The notes under the pieces were generated by a model. It made no database searches and was not told where the DNA came from. It was given only the letters and a program-made list of their open reading frames with translations. Source: Clavelina lepadiformis (lineage: Eukaryota; Chordata; Ascidiacea; Aplousobranchia; Clavelinidae). From it: DNA of 64,000 nucleotides. The stretch lies in assembly GCF_947623445.1 (NCBI RefSeq), contig NC_135240.1, forward strand, positions 28,706,001-28,770,000, written 5' to 3'. The translations under genes were made by a program, and so were the position numbers. Positions 1 to 11,678 of the stretch are shown here, in pieces (within the stretch, counting starts at the first letter, position 1; every line of letters begins with the position of its first letter).

Positions 1-64
1 ACTGATTTTAGGCCAATAACATGTTTCGCACTGGCTGTCTGAACTTTGTTGTGGGACGTTCCAT

Positions 65-1807
65 CAGGGCTGGGGAGCCACTGCAAAAAAGCATAGGCTC
101 CGGCTCCAGCTCCGGAGCTATCAAGCATTCATCCATTAGCTCCAGCTCCAGCTCCGGAGCTATAAACTTTTAAACAGCGGCTCCGGCTCCGGTATAGGTT
201 TTAAAAATAGCAGCTAAGACAAATTATCACTACGTAACACAATTTTTGTTTGGCTACTTTTTTTAATGCCCCTTTATGTATTTTTGGGTGCTGAGTTCAA
301 AAATCCAGTTAGTTTTTTCGTACCATCGTTACTTTTTGAAATACTGTATTCAAATTTTGATATTTCAAAAATTCAAATCGTGTTCTACTCTTGCAGTAGA
401 TTTTAGCTCCACATCAAGGTTCTGTTTGGTTTATTAAACGCAAAAACCAGTTTAAAAACGTTAATAAGGAAGGCTTGAAGATAAATGTAACATAGTTTTG
501 TCAAACAGTAAGAGTCGTTTAAAAATGTACTTTTGAGCGAGTTTTTCTTTTATGACTACTCCTGTCTTGCCTTACTAAAGACCAAATGTGGTTTCCCATC
601 ATTACACTATACCAGCGGCCTTTATATCATTTTTCCATTGGCTCAATATCCTGATGAAGTCTCTCACCGTGCTCCTCACTGAAGTCACCTAGATTTTCTT
701 GAAAAAAATCTAGATGCGAACATAAAAAATGAAGTTTGACAGACATGCGACAACCCATGTTTTGGTAACTTTTGATCAGTTTCTCCACCAACTCTTTGTA
801 ATTTCGGTCCCTTTTATTTACCAAAAATCCATCAACCACACCTCGAAATGCTTGCCACGCTTCTTTTTCTGTTTCATTCATTTTTTCTTCCAAGCTTTTA
901 CACTTTAACATTGTGTTTATCTGAGGACCAACAAATATTCCTCCTTTTATTTTGGCAAGTGATGGTCCGGGAAACATTGAACGGATTTCTTGAAAAACTT
1001 GTCCTTGAAAATCCAAAGCTTTGACAAACTGTTTTACCAGACCTAATTTGATATGAAGTGGAGGCAGTAAAACTATTTCCCGGCTTACAAGAGGTTCCCT
1101 AATAAGTAATAACGTTGTACATTCCTGGGTTTAGTTTTTCCCATGTCGGCCATTAATTTTCTCATAGTGCTCACCGTCAGCTCTACTATTCCACAAGCAC
1201 AGAATCCAAGAGTATTTTGAGTAACCACCCTGCAGACCAAGCAAAATTCCCAACATTTTAAAGTCACCACAAACATACCACTTAAACTGAGTGTAATTGA
1301 TTTTAATGAGCAGTTGCTTGACGTTTTCATAATCTTTTTTCATCTGTAAGGAATAAGCAAGTGGAATTGATGGATATATGTTGCCATTGTGAAGTAACAC
1401 TGCTTTAAGACTTTTGGTAGAACTGTCAATGAAACGCCACCACTGAGTAGGATCATGATCTATTCCAACAGCACCAAACAGGCCTTCTACATCTTTGCAA
1501 TAGCAAAGGTCTTCAAAAACTTCAAAGTAGACAGAAAACTCCAAGCATTTTTGAATAAAGCATTTGAATAGCATTTTTGAAATCAGCGCTTGAAAATCAT
1601 ACAGATACACTTAATAAATGTAGCCAAACAAAAATTTTTTTAAATTTTGTTGCGTAGTGATTAAAGTTTGTTATATTCAATACTGAAGCTGGAGCTCATA
1701 AATATTTTGTAGCTCCAGCTCCAGCTCCGGCTCCACAAGAAATGTTTAAAAAGGCTCCGGAGAAAATGCTTGGCTCCAAGGCTCCAGGCTCCGGCTCCCC
1801 AGCCCTG
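65..1807 (-). mobile_element. hAT-like DNA transposon, degenerate
   Basis: The element has perfect 15-bp terminal inverted repeats, CAGGGCTGGGGAGCC at 65-79 and its complement at 1793-1807. They are flanked by 8-bp target duplications, CGTTCCAT (57-64) and TGTTCCAT (1808-1815), with one mismatch. An 8-bp duplication and a terminus starting CAGGG are typical of the hAT superfamily. Both subterminal zones (about 75-195 and 1685-1800) are rich in GGCTCC/AGCTCC motifs in opposite orientation. The interior carries a broken ORF on the minus strand. The pre-insertion sequence is confirmed by the matching arm of the surrounding fold-back element near 2395-2455. Confidence 0.8.
520..1610 (-). pseudogene. 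Decayed multicopy transposon-type ORF
   Basis: Reading leftwards from 1610, the conceptual protein contains WWRFIDSSTKSLKAVLLHNG, then GILLGLQGGYSKYSWILCLW, then after a frame change PPLHIKLGLVKQFVKALD, and finally MSVKLHFLCSHLDFFQENLG followed by a GERLHQDIEPMEK stretch. This order matches an uncharacterised multicopy protein family that I recognise from Hydra and arthropod genomes and that behaves like a mobile-element gene. Breaks: a frame change near 1130, and an in-frame TGA at 627-629 where relatives have a codon for Arg in MEKRY. The reading frame then continues to about 520. It sits inside the element with hAT-like ends, but the family is not a textbook hAT transposase, so the match of protein to ends is inference. 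Part of it recurs at 25.4-26.0 kb. Confidence 0.65.
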
Positions 1808-2480
1808 TGTTCCATGCCGGTAAATTTGAAAAAGCTTATATGTCATTTCCTAATGGAGGAACTTAGTCTTCTTAGTGACTTTTTCTTTGGTGTCGTTTAA
1901 GATGTAAACCTTTGTTTTATATGTTAAATATATTTCATAAAGTATGTATGTTAAATATGTTTCAAAATCACTCAGCCATATCCTTTAAACTTTTCAGCGT
2001 TGTGAGTAATAAAAGTTCTCTCGATTGGAATGCGAAAGATGATATCGTAATCGTTTTGAACGCAAGAAGAGAAAAGTTATTGGAGTATGGTTCTTTTTGC
2101 GGTCACCACGATTATGATATCATCTTTTGCATTCCAAAATGAATGAAATATATTTAACATTCAAAATAAAGATATATATATACTTTAAAAGACACCAAAG
2201 AAAAAAATGAAAAAACTTCAATCACGCGAAGAGTCTTCTCAAGACCACGCAGGTGACCTGTGTTTTGTAATGTACAAACCGCAAAATGCATACCAAATTC
2301 AAACGCACGTTATTGATTCTGACTCTGCTGAAGATTTAAAAATGTTTTACTTGTGATCGAAGACTAAAACCCTTCATTAGTAAATGACATATAAGCTTTT
2401 TCAAATTTACCGGCTTGGAATGTGCAACAACAAACATGTTATTTGCCTAAAATCAGTAGCTTGACAAAGTATGTTCAGAT

Positions 2481-3511
2481 AAAAAGGCCTAACCACATGC
2501 AGCGAGCTTATATTTACCATATGGTTAGATGAAAGATAGGTCAACAAAAGGACATAGAAGACGATAATTTTTTCTTTCTTTTTTATAATGACCGGTGCAC
2601 TTTTTTTGAGGACAAGTCTGTGTGCACCCGATTTAGACGTTTGACCATACTTGTCGAAAATAATGGATTATTATGAAGGTTGTCATTGTTATCAATCACC
2701 ATCTCTAACAAATCAATTTCCTCTCTAAATTAAGCTTAAACACAACTGCGGTTGAAGGAGGCATGTCGACACTTCACAGTGATTGCAACCATATTGGCCT
2801 GCAGCTGTGTAAGTCCATTATTTCATTCACCAAGAAAGTGACAACTTTAAGCACATTAGTGTTGCTCAACTGGTAGTTTGATAATAAAGGAACTAATCAA
2901 AATGAGCAAATTCTATTATTTGTAACCTGTTTTCACGAATATTCTTTTTGACACATCCCTAGTTGCTGATTGTATTTAAACATGAATGGCTTCATAGTAA
3001 TAAATGTGACAGATAGCTCACTGTGACAGTATTGCCCTTCTAATCTAAATCCACAAAATTTGATAATTGTAAGTCTGCCACAAAGCAACTGGAAAATGCT
3101 CAGTGTGTTTTCAATTAAGTTCACAATTTTCTATTGGGCATAGAAAAAAGAAACCGGGATATAAAGACAACATGTTGTCCAAAATGTAGCGACAGCAGTT
3201 TATTCCTAGCATACGTCACTGCTTGCAATAAATAAAGAGACAAGTCGAAACTTTTGTGAAATAATTTGAAAGGATATGTTGGCGAGTCATGATCGCTTAC
3301 ATACTCAAAGGTTTTAAAAATTAACAAGCTTTAAATTAAATAACATAAACATTGCAATGGTTGCAACATTTGTATTCTATGTTTATTTTCTGTGAATGAC
3401 TTAAAACAATTATTTCATCCATTGATATAAACGTCTCTGATACTGAAGTCTTCTGGTAACAAAATTGTTGTTCTCTCCCAAAATGATAAATTGTGGAAAT
3501 GGACATTGCAG
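2481..3511. other. Gene-free stretch upstream of UCHL5 exons
   Basis: I see no exon of the UCH catalytic domain, no RNA gene and no repeat here. It is probably intron of UCHL5 between the fold-back element and the 3512 exon. Confidence 0.4.
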
Positions 3512-4281
3512 ACCTGTTATACTGAAGCGTATGAAGAAGTATGCGGCCGGGGAGATCCACTTTAATTTGATGGCAATAGTCGGAGACCAGAAGGAAATGT
3601 TGGAGAAAAGAATTGAAGATCTTTCCTCCCAACTCCAGAGCTGTGGAAGCGGAGGGATGGAAGTGGATGGTAATATCATCGCTCCTGTGTACATCATAGA
3701 AATATCGTTGTTTCCTTTGTATTGCCACTAAAATTAAAAATTATCTAGGAAGGTAATACATTAGACATTTTGGTTGTTGATCAAATTCTACGAAGTAAGC
3801 GTATGTGTTGTGATAGACATCAAAGTATTGTCATATTCAGACCACCAAGGTATTTTGGTTGGACACGGCTGGTTTAAGCGATTCTCAGCTTTTGAAGTAG
3901 CGATATCAACAATAGGAAACAGGCCGCAAAATTTTCAGTATCTTAAAGTGATTTAGTTTCTTTGGCACACACACACATGGCATAGTATATGTAGTTAAAA
4001 TGCCGCTATAAGGTGCAAACTGCAGCATAGCACGCATCAGATGGGCTTCTGTTTATTTTTCAGTTGACGTTGATTCGATCAGTTCTGAGATTGAGGTTTG
4101 CCGAGGAAGATTGAAGGAGGAGATGAGAAAGCGGGAAGGCTACAAAAGAGAAAATATCCGACGGAAGCACAACTACTTGCCATTTATTATTGAACTTTTA
4201 CGCATTTTGGCTTCACAAGGAAAATTGTCAACACTCATTGAAAAAGCAAAACAAAAAGCTTCAGAAAAGTCTAAAAATTAA
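3512..4281 (+). CDS. UCHL5: UCHL5 (UCH37) C-terminal exons, partial gene
   Basis: Two exons (3512-3669 and 4064-4281, stop TAA) encode about 125 residues of the C-terminal part of ubiquitin C-terminal hydrolase L5, the deubiquitinase that docks on the proteasome and on INO80. The first begins in the conserved RPVI...KRM..Y..GEI.FNLMAIV segment just after the catalytic domain. The second ends with the coiled-coil and tail signature ENIRRKHNYLPFIIELLR plus a Lys-rich end, the part that binds RPN13/ADRM1. Acceptors are GCAG and TTTTTCAG, the donor is GTAATA, and the phases join cleanly (phase 1). AATAAA lies at 4435-4440. The catalytic exons are not found in 2481-3511. They are presumably left of the window beyond the fold-back element, unless the gene is truncated. 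Confidence 0.85.
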
Positions 4282-5557
4282 TTTTTGGTGTTGGTAATCT
4301 ACATCAACATATCAGACTTGTTTAAAACAGTCAGACCCATAGGTTATTTATCCACCTGCAAGTAGAAATCTTTACAACTAACTTAATGAAAATGACTTGT
4401 GTGGAATTTCAAACAGTTTTCGCTTTAATGAGCAAATAAATTTCTGTGCGTTGTGTGTGCACCCTATCTTTCATTCTCATTAGAATTTCAAAAGGCTAAT
4501 TGTACTCGGATCGTGAATAGAAAACATGACTTTTCTTTCCTTCATGAATCTCGTTCTACTCTTAGATTGGCTAATAAACTACAACTGGGGTAATGATATG
4601 GTTCTTGGGTAATGATATGTCACAATACGTGCAAAGCATGTTACAAATTCGGAACTAGATTTCAAAACCCGGGATTCGGGTACATGGCATTAAAACCTGG
4701 TTTTTGTTTTCTAGCCTGGGAATTACCCCAACAGCTGGCGTGCTTCAATGTCCCAGGTCGCTTGCAGAATTTGATGAAAGTAGCTAAAAATTTTTTTTTG
4801 ACCAAACATTTTAGTGTTTATTTTACGCCTCTTTAAAAAAAGTTTCAATCATGGTTTTTTATGGAATGGTAGCCCAAAGCATAAATTAACATGCAAAATT
4901 TCAGAGAGCTCTATGGAGGGTTTTTCGAGTAATCAGTATTTTAGTAAATTTACTGTATCATAAAACAACCAAAGATTTTATGGCATTTTTGGTTGTTTTA
5001 CGCCTCCTTAAGGTAAAATCAACATTACTGTCACAAAGTAGAACTGTGAACATTTCATTGTTTTTTTAGTTTGCTTAATTCGGTTTGGCATAACAAGCAT
5101 AATTCGGCACGTTTCTATTACCCAACAAACATTTTGCTTGTCAAATTATGCAATTTGTCATGAACTATGCGCTGACTTGAGCATAAATAACCTGTGGTAT
5201 AAGAGAACATAAGCGATCAACACATTTCAACTGTGTGATGAATAATAATACAATGAATCTTGTAAACAGTATGGAGCTACACCATTTTGGTTAAAAAATT
5301 TGAATGCCACAGTTTTCCAAAAACAACCGGGTTCGGGTAAATCCTAGTTGGAAACACTTGTAAAAATGTCAATTTGCTGAGTAAATCACTTCTTGCCTTC
5401 AACAAGAACTTCTTGGTATTGTTTGTCTTTTCTCTGTTGACAGAATTGCAGAATCGCGTTAGGGGAGACCCCTCATATGCGACCAAGATTGATGCCAACC
5501 ACACACTTGACTGTAGTTATGGGCTCAACGCATTCGTAGCTGCCCTATCACCAATCT
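4282..5557. other. Intergenic region between convergent UCHL5 and NDUFAF5
   Basis: The stretch holds the UCHL5 polyadenylation signal AATAAA (4435-4440). No conserved coding sequence was recognised. UCHL5 (plus) and NDUFAF5 (minus) converge here, so it should hold two 3' ends. Confidence 0.45.
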
Positions 5558-7248
5558 TCAATTCTGTGACTTTTCTTTGGCATTGAATCCTTTTGGCACA
5601 GCTCCCCGTTCCAAAGGTTTCTGTTGTGTTTCGTGTGGTTTCCAACCAATCATATGGAGCAATTGAAATGTTGCTGGGATAAAATTTTCCATCGTATCTC
5701 CGTACATGGCTGAAATTTGTTAAAAATTCATCTTTAGTCAAGCCACAGCCACTTAATTTTGTAGCAAACCGCAAAGATATACATGAACATATTCAAGACA
5801 GTTCACTTTTACAAAAATGTGGATTTGATTTTAAAATAGTTTTAAATATAACAATTACACTACAAAGTTCCAGTAACAAAGTTCATTTACGCACTCACCT
5901 TGATAGATGGCAGATGCAGCTATGATGGTGTCTCTGTGCAACATTTTCCTGCTCAAAAGTGCATTGCTTTCTCCCATACCTTGCAAGTCTTCCATTAATT
6001 CAAACATACTTGGATAATTCACAACAAGTTGGTCAAAATCCTGTTAAATATGAAAACTGAAACCTCTATTTACGACTAAGCAACCTGTATTATAAAAATT
6101 CAAATAATCAGTGTGTAGCATCCTAGAATACCAGATGTCTAATACAAGGCAAATACCAAAGTTACGAGATTAAACTTGGCAGATGAGAGCAGATTTGCCA
6201 ACTGGTGTCCTTGCATCATCGGAGAAACATGGGGAGCAATTCCCTGCAAACCAAAGTGGTGCGATTGTCTTTGAATTGAAGGTAATTAACTTTGACAGAT
6301 CAAGACTTACTCCTTCCCTCTCAGTTTCAGCCAATTGCAGAGAACATCGTAATTCAAACAAAGTGTCAGAACCAAACATTGCTCCAATAAAGCAGCCATC
6401 AGGCTTCAAAATTCTTAAAACCTGTTATGATATAAAAAATTAGGCTCGGCTGAATGATGCATTTGCACAGGAATACTCACTTCAGAGAAATATCCTTGAA
6501 GGTCGTTGACCCAATGGAGACTGCAATTGAAAGAAGCTTGAGATGAAATTGAGTTGTGAGAATATGGTTTCAGCAAAATAAACAAACCTTAAACTTGTCA
6601 AGACCAGATCAAAAGTGTTATCTCTAAATGGAAGGTTTTCTTCATCAAAGCTAAGACCTTCACATGGGATAAGAGAAGGGTAGGCTTTGGTCACGTTCTC
6701 CTTGCACAGATCACCTTGCAGCATCATGCTCACTCCATCCTGGAAAGTCACAATTTTGCACGACTAATATGTTAAATTGCTACCGTAAAGTCATTTGGAT
6801 GACCACAAGAGATAAGAATGACCAACCTCCTGTGCTAAAGATTTCGCCAAAAAGCCTTTACCACATCCCAAGTCCAGAGCAAGTGGGAATGATCTTTTCA
6901 CGTCTGCAATCCTATCAACCACTGAACAGGCCACCTACAAATCGAATGCACTGTTGAGCAAAACCAGATTTTGTTATAACTCACAATCAGTTGTAACATC
7001 ATCAGCACATCACTGTTATTAAACATCGAAGACAAAATGGCCGCCACCTCTTCCTTTAAATATTCAAAGATGTGTCCATCCGGGGATAAAACTGCCCTTT
7101 GCTTTTGAATCTGTTTCACTTTCCGGTCAAAAATATTGCGCACTCCACCATCAAGAGCTCTGTTTTGCAGAAGTCGTTTTTGGGCATAATTGAAGCTGAG
7201 ATGCAGTCGAGCTCCAAGCTTAAATAAATTACCTAAGCAGTTTCTCAT
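5558..7248 (-). CDS. NDUFAF5: NDUFAF5, complex I assembly arginine hydroxylase
   Basis: Eight exons join in frame: 7248-6985, 6934-6827, 6739-6588, 6520-6481, 6421-6311, 6243-6157, 6040-5899 and 5709-5558 (1,056 nt, 351 aa; the human protein has 345). NDUFAF5 is a mitochondrial-matrix protein with a SAM methyltransferase fold that hydroxylates an arginine of NDUFS7 during complex I assembly. Visible signatures are [15 protein letters not shown] near the N-terminus, FDYLKEEV-like [10 protein letters not shown], the SAM motif [12 protein letters not shown], a [10 protein letters not shown] segment joined to LHWVNDL by a 40-nt micro-exon, [31 protein letters not shown] and [20 protein letters not shown]. 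The N-terminus ([19 protein letters not shown]) looks like a mitochondrial presequence. An in-frame ATG at 7276-7278 exists, but TTATTTTCACAG just upstream of 7262 reads as a splice acceptor, so the 7248 start is preferred. The donor at 6826 is weak (GTTGGT). Confidence 0.92.
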
Positions 7249-7275
7249 TATTGAGCAGCTCTCTGTGAAAATAAA
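7249..7275 (-). promoter_or_regulatory. Splice-acceptor-like site just upstream of NDUFAF5 start
   Basis: On the minus strand TTTATTTTCACAG ends about 15 nt before the chosen ATG. It is either the 3' end of a 5'-UTR intron or a spliced-leader trans-splice acceptor. COPS5 lies 374 bp upstream on the same strand, so polycistronic transcription is conceivable but unproven. Confidence 0.4.
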
Positions 7276-7622
7276 CACAACTCATTATCAGGTCACAAGA
7301 GTTTGATTTTTTTCAAAGATTGTATTGAAATAACACAAAGCAACGTGACAAATACAAGTTGTCTCCATGAGTAACAATTGATTCTCATTAAACCATTCGT
7401 GAATTCACTACTGCTCACTATGCTAAAGCTCCACTGATAGTGCAGCTGATAACAAATCAATTAACCAGAAATCAGATTCAGCATCAAAACACTTAATTAC
7501 AATAATGCAAAGTCTTCAATTTAGTTATGTGTTATTTTCAAAACGTTTCATAAATTCTATATCGTATGTGAACAAAAATGAGTAAGTCACTAATCATTGC
7601 CAGTTACAGGCCATTTATAATC

Positions 7623-8762
7623 TCAGTGATTCTGCTCATGAATTTCTCTCAAGTTTATTTTGTTGAACAGTTGATCTTTTATCACTTGCGACATGAGCCC
7701 ATGTATTCCCTCAATGGTGAGTTTTTTACTGTCCTTGGTAGCTTTTGAAAGTTTATCTTCAGATTTCTTATCGTGAGCATCAAATGAGTACATAGACCCA
7801 ATTCTATTTAGTTGAGTCTCAGCATTTTCCAACTTTTCAGACAAATCGACAATTTGCCCGGTCATGTAGTCAGCATTGGTGAGCAAGCTTGACGAGCTCA
7901 ATGTTGACACCCAGTACTTATTCCACAAGCTTTCTAATAGTCTTTTATCCAATGCAGACTTGAAATAGGAAATTTCCAGAGCGTAGTACTGCTTGCAATG
8001 AACACCAAAGTCTTCTATTTTATTCAATGGGATGGTTTGATACTCACCAGACGTGTCATCTGGTGGTTTGTAGCCTTTAGGGTAGGTGCGAAAAGCTCCA
8101 ATATTAACCTTGCCAGCACTAATTGTTCTAGTTGGGTCAATGACAATGGCTAAAAATGGTTCCTGGAACTGCTGGTTGAGAAGTTGTGTGCTAACATCAA
8201 TGCCAGACAGCCAGCAGCCATAACCTGGGTGGCTGTGATACCAACCGATCGCATTTTCAAGTCGACCCACATGCTTGGCGCTATCTATGTAAGCTGCCAT
8301 ATATTCGTACGCAGCCGCCTGTGCGTTAACCCTTGTCTCCGTACCTTCAACCGGCAGGGCGAAGACATCCATCACCAGCATATTCTCCCCATCTATTTTG
8401 CCGAGCATCAAACCCATGACTTCGAGGTTTCCGCCAGACCTTGCATGCATCACCATCTTAAGCAAAGCAAGTGCTGAAACTTTAACATATTTGAAGTAAT
8501 GTGGATCTTTAGTCCATGGCTTTGCAGCCAACATATCCTGCTGAGCTTTTTGGTCATATTTGTAAATATCATCCGAAGAGTTTACAGACTCGATCATGTT
8601 TTCAAGCTCCCAATTTCTGAGTGGAATAGAAGAGACATCTTCGGACATCTCCAAGGATTCCTCAACAACTTGAGAATCTTCACTTGCCAGCAACGATGAA
8701 GATGGACCGGCTGCTTCACCAACAACATTTCCATCGCCAGAAGTCTGAGCTTCACTGGACAT
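7623..8762 (-). CDS. COPS5: COPS5/CSN5 (JAB1), COP9 signalosome deneddylase, single exon
   Basis: An intact 379-aa protein without introns. CSN5 is the JAMM/MPN+ metalloprotease subunit of the COP9 signalosome that removes NEDD8 from cullins. The MPN domain starts near residue 90. The JAMM motif is complete: Glu114 in GGNLEVMG, His176 and His178 in [11 protein letters not shown], and Asp189 in SGIDVS. Other strong marks are [91 protein letters not shown] and [14 protein letters not shown]. The start at 8762 was chosen because conserved sequence begins near residue 50. An upstream in-frame ATG (8876) would add 38 unconserved residues. The first 45 residues are Ser/Glu-rich and make the protein about 45 residues longer than human CSN5 (334). 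Lack of introns is notable beside intron-rich neighbours. Confidence 0.96.
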   Translation of the reverse strand: MSSEAQTSGDGNVVGEAAGPSSSLLASEDSQVVEESLEMSEDVSSIPLRNWELENMIESVNSSDDIYKYDQKAQQDMLAAKPWTKDPHYFKYVKVSALALLKMVMHARSGGNLEVMGLMLGKIDGENMLVMDVFALPVEGTETRVNAQAAAYEYMAAYIDSAKHVGRLENAIGWYHSHPGYGCWLSGIDVSTQLLNQQFQEPFLAIVIDPTRTISAGKVNIGAFRTYPKGYKPPDDTSGEYQTIPLNKIEDFGVHCKQYYALEISYFKSALDKRLLESLWNKYWVSTLSSSSLLTNADYMTGQIVDLSEKLENAETQLNRIGSMYSFDAHDKKSEDKLSKATKDSKKLTIEGIHGLMSQVIKDQLFNKINLREIHEQNH

Positions 8763-11244
8763 TTTCCCAAAACAATACTTTTCCGGCGACCAACCACTAA
8801 TTACTTTACTCAACACAGTCACAAATGGCAGAACTCTAGCAGTGATGGTAGAATTATATACAAAGCTATATGTCATATAAGATATAGTTTAATGTCTAAC
8901 AACAACAACAAGCCATTGGTAGTGGAAAGTGTGGCACCTGCATGCAGGAGGTTCATCAAATGACCAACTGGAAAGTGCGACAGTTTTCGACAAGAAATCG
9001 TGCGTTAAAAGTCACAAATTTTGTTGTGATAGTATGGGCACTGGAACCTAAATTCTTTGATTAAGTATTAGAACTTGGAGTTCAAGCAGCCATTTCTCTG
9101 TTTAATTACTATAAATCGGGGTGAAGATAACAAAGTACAGTATGCAGGTGCCACACTTCTGTATTTTCCGCTACTGCTACTAAGGTCGTCGTTATTAAAA
9201 ACAGCCGTACTTCCCACTCTCAGTCTGCTAGTTATCAACAAGGCGTCTAAAAAAGCTGCCTTTTCCCCAATGTGTTTTCTGTTTCACATTATTTGTTTAG
9301 GCAATAATCATTATGTCTTCGCAATTATTCTTACACTTAAACCCAATAGGTTAGGTCGGGAAGCCAGTGTACGAAAAAACACTCTATCTTGCTGATTCAA
9401 ACTCAAATAAAACAAGTTAAACTCAACATACAACAACAAAATTTATACAATCACATGCAGAATTTCATCCTGCATGACTACGGTAACTGCATCGTTTAGC
9501 CCAAAAATGTTCAAATATAATATGGTGGGTTTTATAAACATAGACAGACATCACATGTTTTCAGTATTAATTTTTTGGACAATTTTTATTAGTAATTTAA
9601 GCCTTATTTTGCAAAACTTTTTTCAAACATCACCGGAAAATGTTAGGTACGTGACTTAAATAAATTGTTTCTGTCATGCAGTGGTTGTAGACTTGATCTA
9701 CACTGCGTACCAAAAGCAAAAATGATCAGTGTGACGGGAAGTTGCCAGATACTTAAAATAAGCAAAACAAAATGATGGCATCCATGCTAAGTTCGATTGG
9801 AAATAATTAAAAACCAACGGTACATGCAAGCCGAGTAGGCAAGCTTTCTCTGCTTGTTTTCGAATCGACAACTAAGATTTATTCTACATGGAAAAGGTCA
9901 TCGTCACAACAGGGAACACGGGTGTATAATCTCAATTATTTCTCAATGCAAAGTTAAATAAAAGTAGGGGTAAATGTGCTTGTTAAATATTTAGTTTTAA
10001 TATATATATATATGATTTACTTTTCCATAGACATCGAGAAATTTAATTAATTTTCTATTGATAAAAATGCATTTCCCATAGTCGATCTTTCTCGTACACT
10101 GGATTTGACACAAAATTTAGACCCAAGCAGAGAAAAGTAGTTTGAAAAAGAAACCTAAAAATGATAGCTTCACAAAAATTTAAAGAAACGTAGCGAAGGA
10201 CCAGACTACAGAGGATAGCAAGATCATACCCGAGATTTTTTTACAAAACGGCTTAGCACACCAGGACAAACCGGTGTCTCCAAAAATAGGAGACATTAAG
10301 TTTTGCTTCGGTTTGTAGTGTGTACTTCACAAATAGTTTAAAAGTGATGTACCTAAAATAAACGGAAACACTAATTTTTTCACCGATTTCTAACGCAAAA
10401 GGTAGCATACTTATCTGCACAAATTCCGGGCATCCTTGGGCAACGAGTCGTAGAGCACTACAGCTCCTTTCTTGCACACATGCACACCGGAATTTTCCTT
10501 CTGCACACGCGAGATCTTGGCGAAAACTGCCATACTCTGCAGTCCGGGCTGAGGAATTAATACGCAAATGTGCGAAAAAAGTATTCTCTAGCTCGTTTCT
10601 TTCGTGAGATATCACAGTTTTTGCACTGGACATTGAAATTTCGTTTTGGGCTTAAAAATCAGGTCTTTCTAAGCTAGGTCAGTTTGACGCGATGGAACTT
10701 AAAAAGTATCGTTTGTAGAGACTTAAAATTTGGTATAGAGTTAGAATCTTGCTCACTACCTGCAAAAACTCCATTTAATTGAACCAAAAATGAATACTAA
10801 AATAGCGATTTTTTGGTGAAATTCGGAAACTGCATACTTTCTTTCCATATCGGTGTATTGATGTAATGATGTTGGTTTTCTTGTTTTCTGTCTGGTAATT
10901 TTTTTAAACATAGACATCAATTTTTTGGTATTAAATTTTTAAGAAATTTTTCAGAAATCAAAAATTAGAAAAACAAAAATAGAGACTAATGAAAAAAAAT
11001 GGCATCTTTGAATTTCATTTTGACAGAATAAAAAATCGAAAGATGATTACATCCCAATGCGAGGATAGGTTGAGAAGCAGTTTTATAGGGGCACTATTAG
11101 AAATTATGAAGCGAGTAATACTTACAAGATCAGGGAAGGGCTTAGAGTACTCCTCAGCAATAAGATCGTTTGCTGTCACACTTCAGTTCTATTTAACTAA
11201 AGCATATGAATTTGTGCGCTAAACTTTTAAAATGGCTCTACCAA
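8763..11244. other. Gene-poor stretch upstream of COPS5
   Basis: It contains the COPS5 5' region and simple AT-rich sequence, for example (TA)n near 10,000. A 126-codon minus-strand ORF from 10,633 (starting MSSAKTVISHERNELENTFF) has no domain I recognise and ends in low-complexity sequence. I do not support it as a gene. Confidence 0.35.
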
Positions 11245-11678
11245 GTGGGGATGGCGATGTTGATTATTTTAGGTTGGCCTAAAGCAAAAAGCTTTAGTCT
11301 TTCTTTTAGAACCCCTTGACTATTTTATCTTTGACTCCCTTGCAAATACTATCTCTGATTGTTTCTTTAAATATGAAGAAAAAAAATCGCTCTGGATCCT
11401 CTTCCTCTCGGTTTTACCTTCTCGCTTATTCATCGTTCAATTTAAGTGATAGCTCTATTCGGAAGAGAAATGGATATGAAATTGTTTCTGGTGTGACTAC
11501 GACTATACTTTGGAAAATATAGCAATTTAGACTTTATGAATGTTGTGCTGACTTAAAGAAGCAATCAGAGATAGCATGCGCAACGGAGTCAAAGATAAAA
11601 TAGTCAAGGAGTTCTAAAAGAAAGACTAAAGCCTTTTGTTTTAGGCCAACCTACAATAATCAACATCGGCATCCCCAC
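11245..11678. mobile_element. MITE with about 120-bp terminal inverted repeats
   Basis: The left arm (11,245-11,368) begins GTGGGGATGGCGATGTTGAT and continues with GGTTGGCCTAAA, then TTTAGTCTTTCTTTTAGAAC and GACTATTTTATCTTTGACTC. The right arm (about 11,556-11,678) is its reverse complement with few mismatches. The centre is short and non-coding. A target duplication is not clear, so the superfamily is unassigned. Confidence 0.75.

Larger units (their letters stand above)
1..2480. mobile_element. Fold-back (long inverted repeat) element, left end outside window
   Basis: Positions 1-63 plus 1808-2060 form an imperfect inverted repeat with 2095-2480. Matched pairs include ACTGATTTTAGG (1-12) with its complement near 2443-2455, CCGGTAAATTTGAAAAAGC (from 1817) with its complement near 2393-2413, TTTCTTTGGTGTC (about 1881) with its complement near 2192-2204, and GGAATGCGAAAGATGATATC (about 2028) with its complement near 2115-2137. 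The centre is near 2085. The right arm carries about 180 bp that the left arm lacks. The left arm is interrupted by a hAT-like insertion. No transposase for the palindrome itself is visible, so it is probably non-autonomous. The window edge falls inside the left arm, so its true terminus is not seen. Confidence 0.75.

Noticed and set aside
8763..8876. Upstream in-frame start for COPS5
   Set aside because: The extra 38 residues are hydrophobic and unlike CSN5 N-termini; the 8,762 ATG better fits the family.
10253..10633. 126-codon minus-strand ORF
   Set aside because: No recognised domain, and its end is low-complexity sequence; there is no supporting splice structure.
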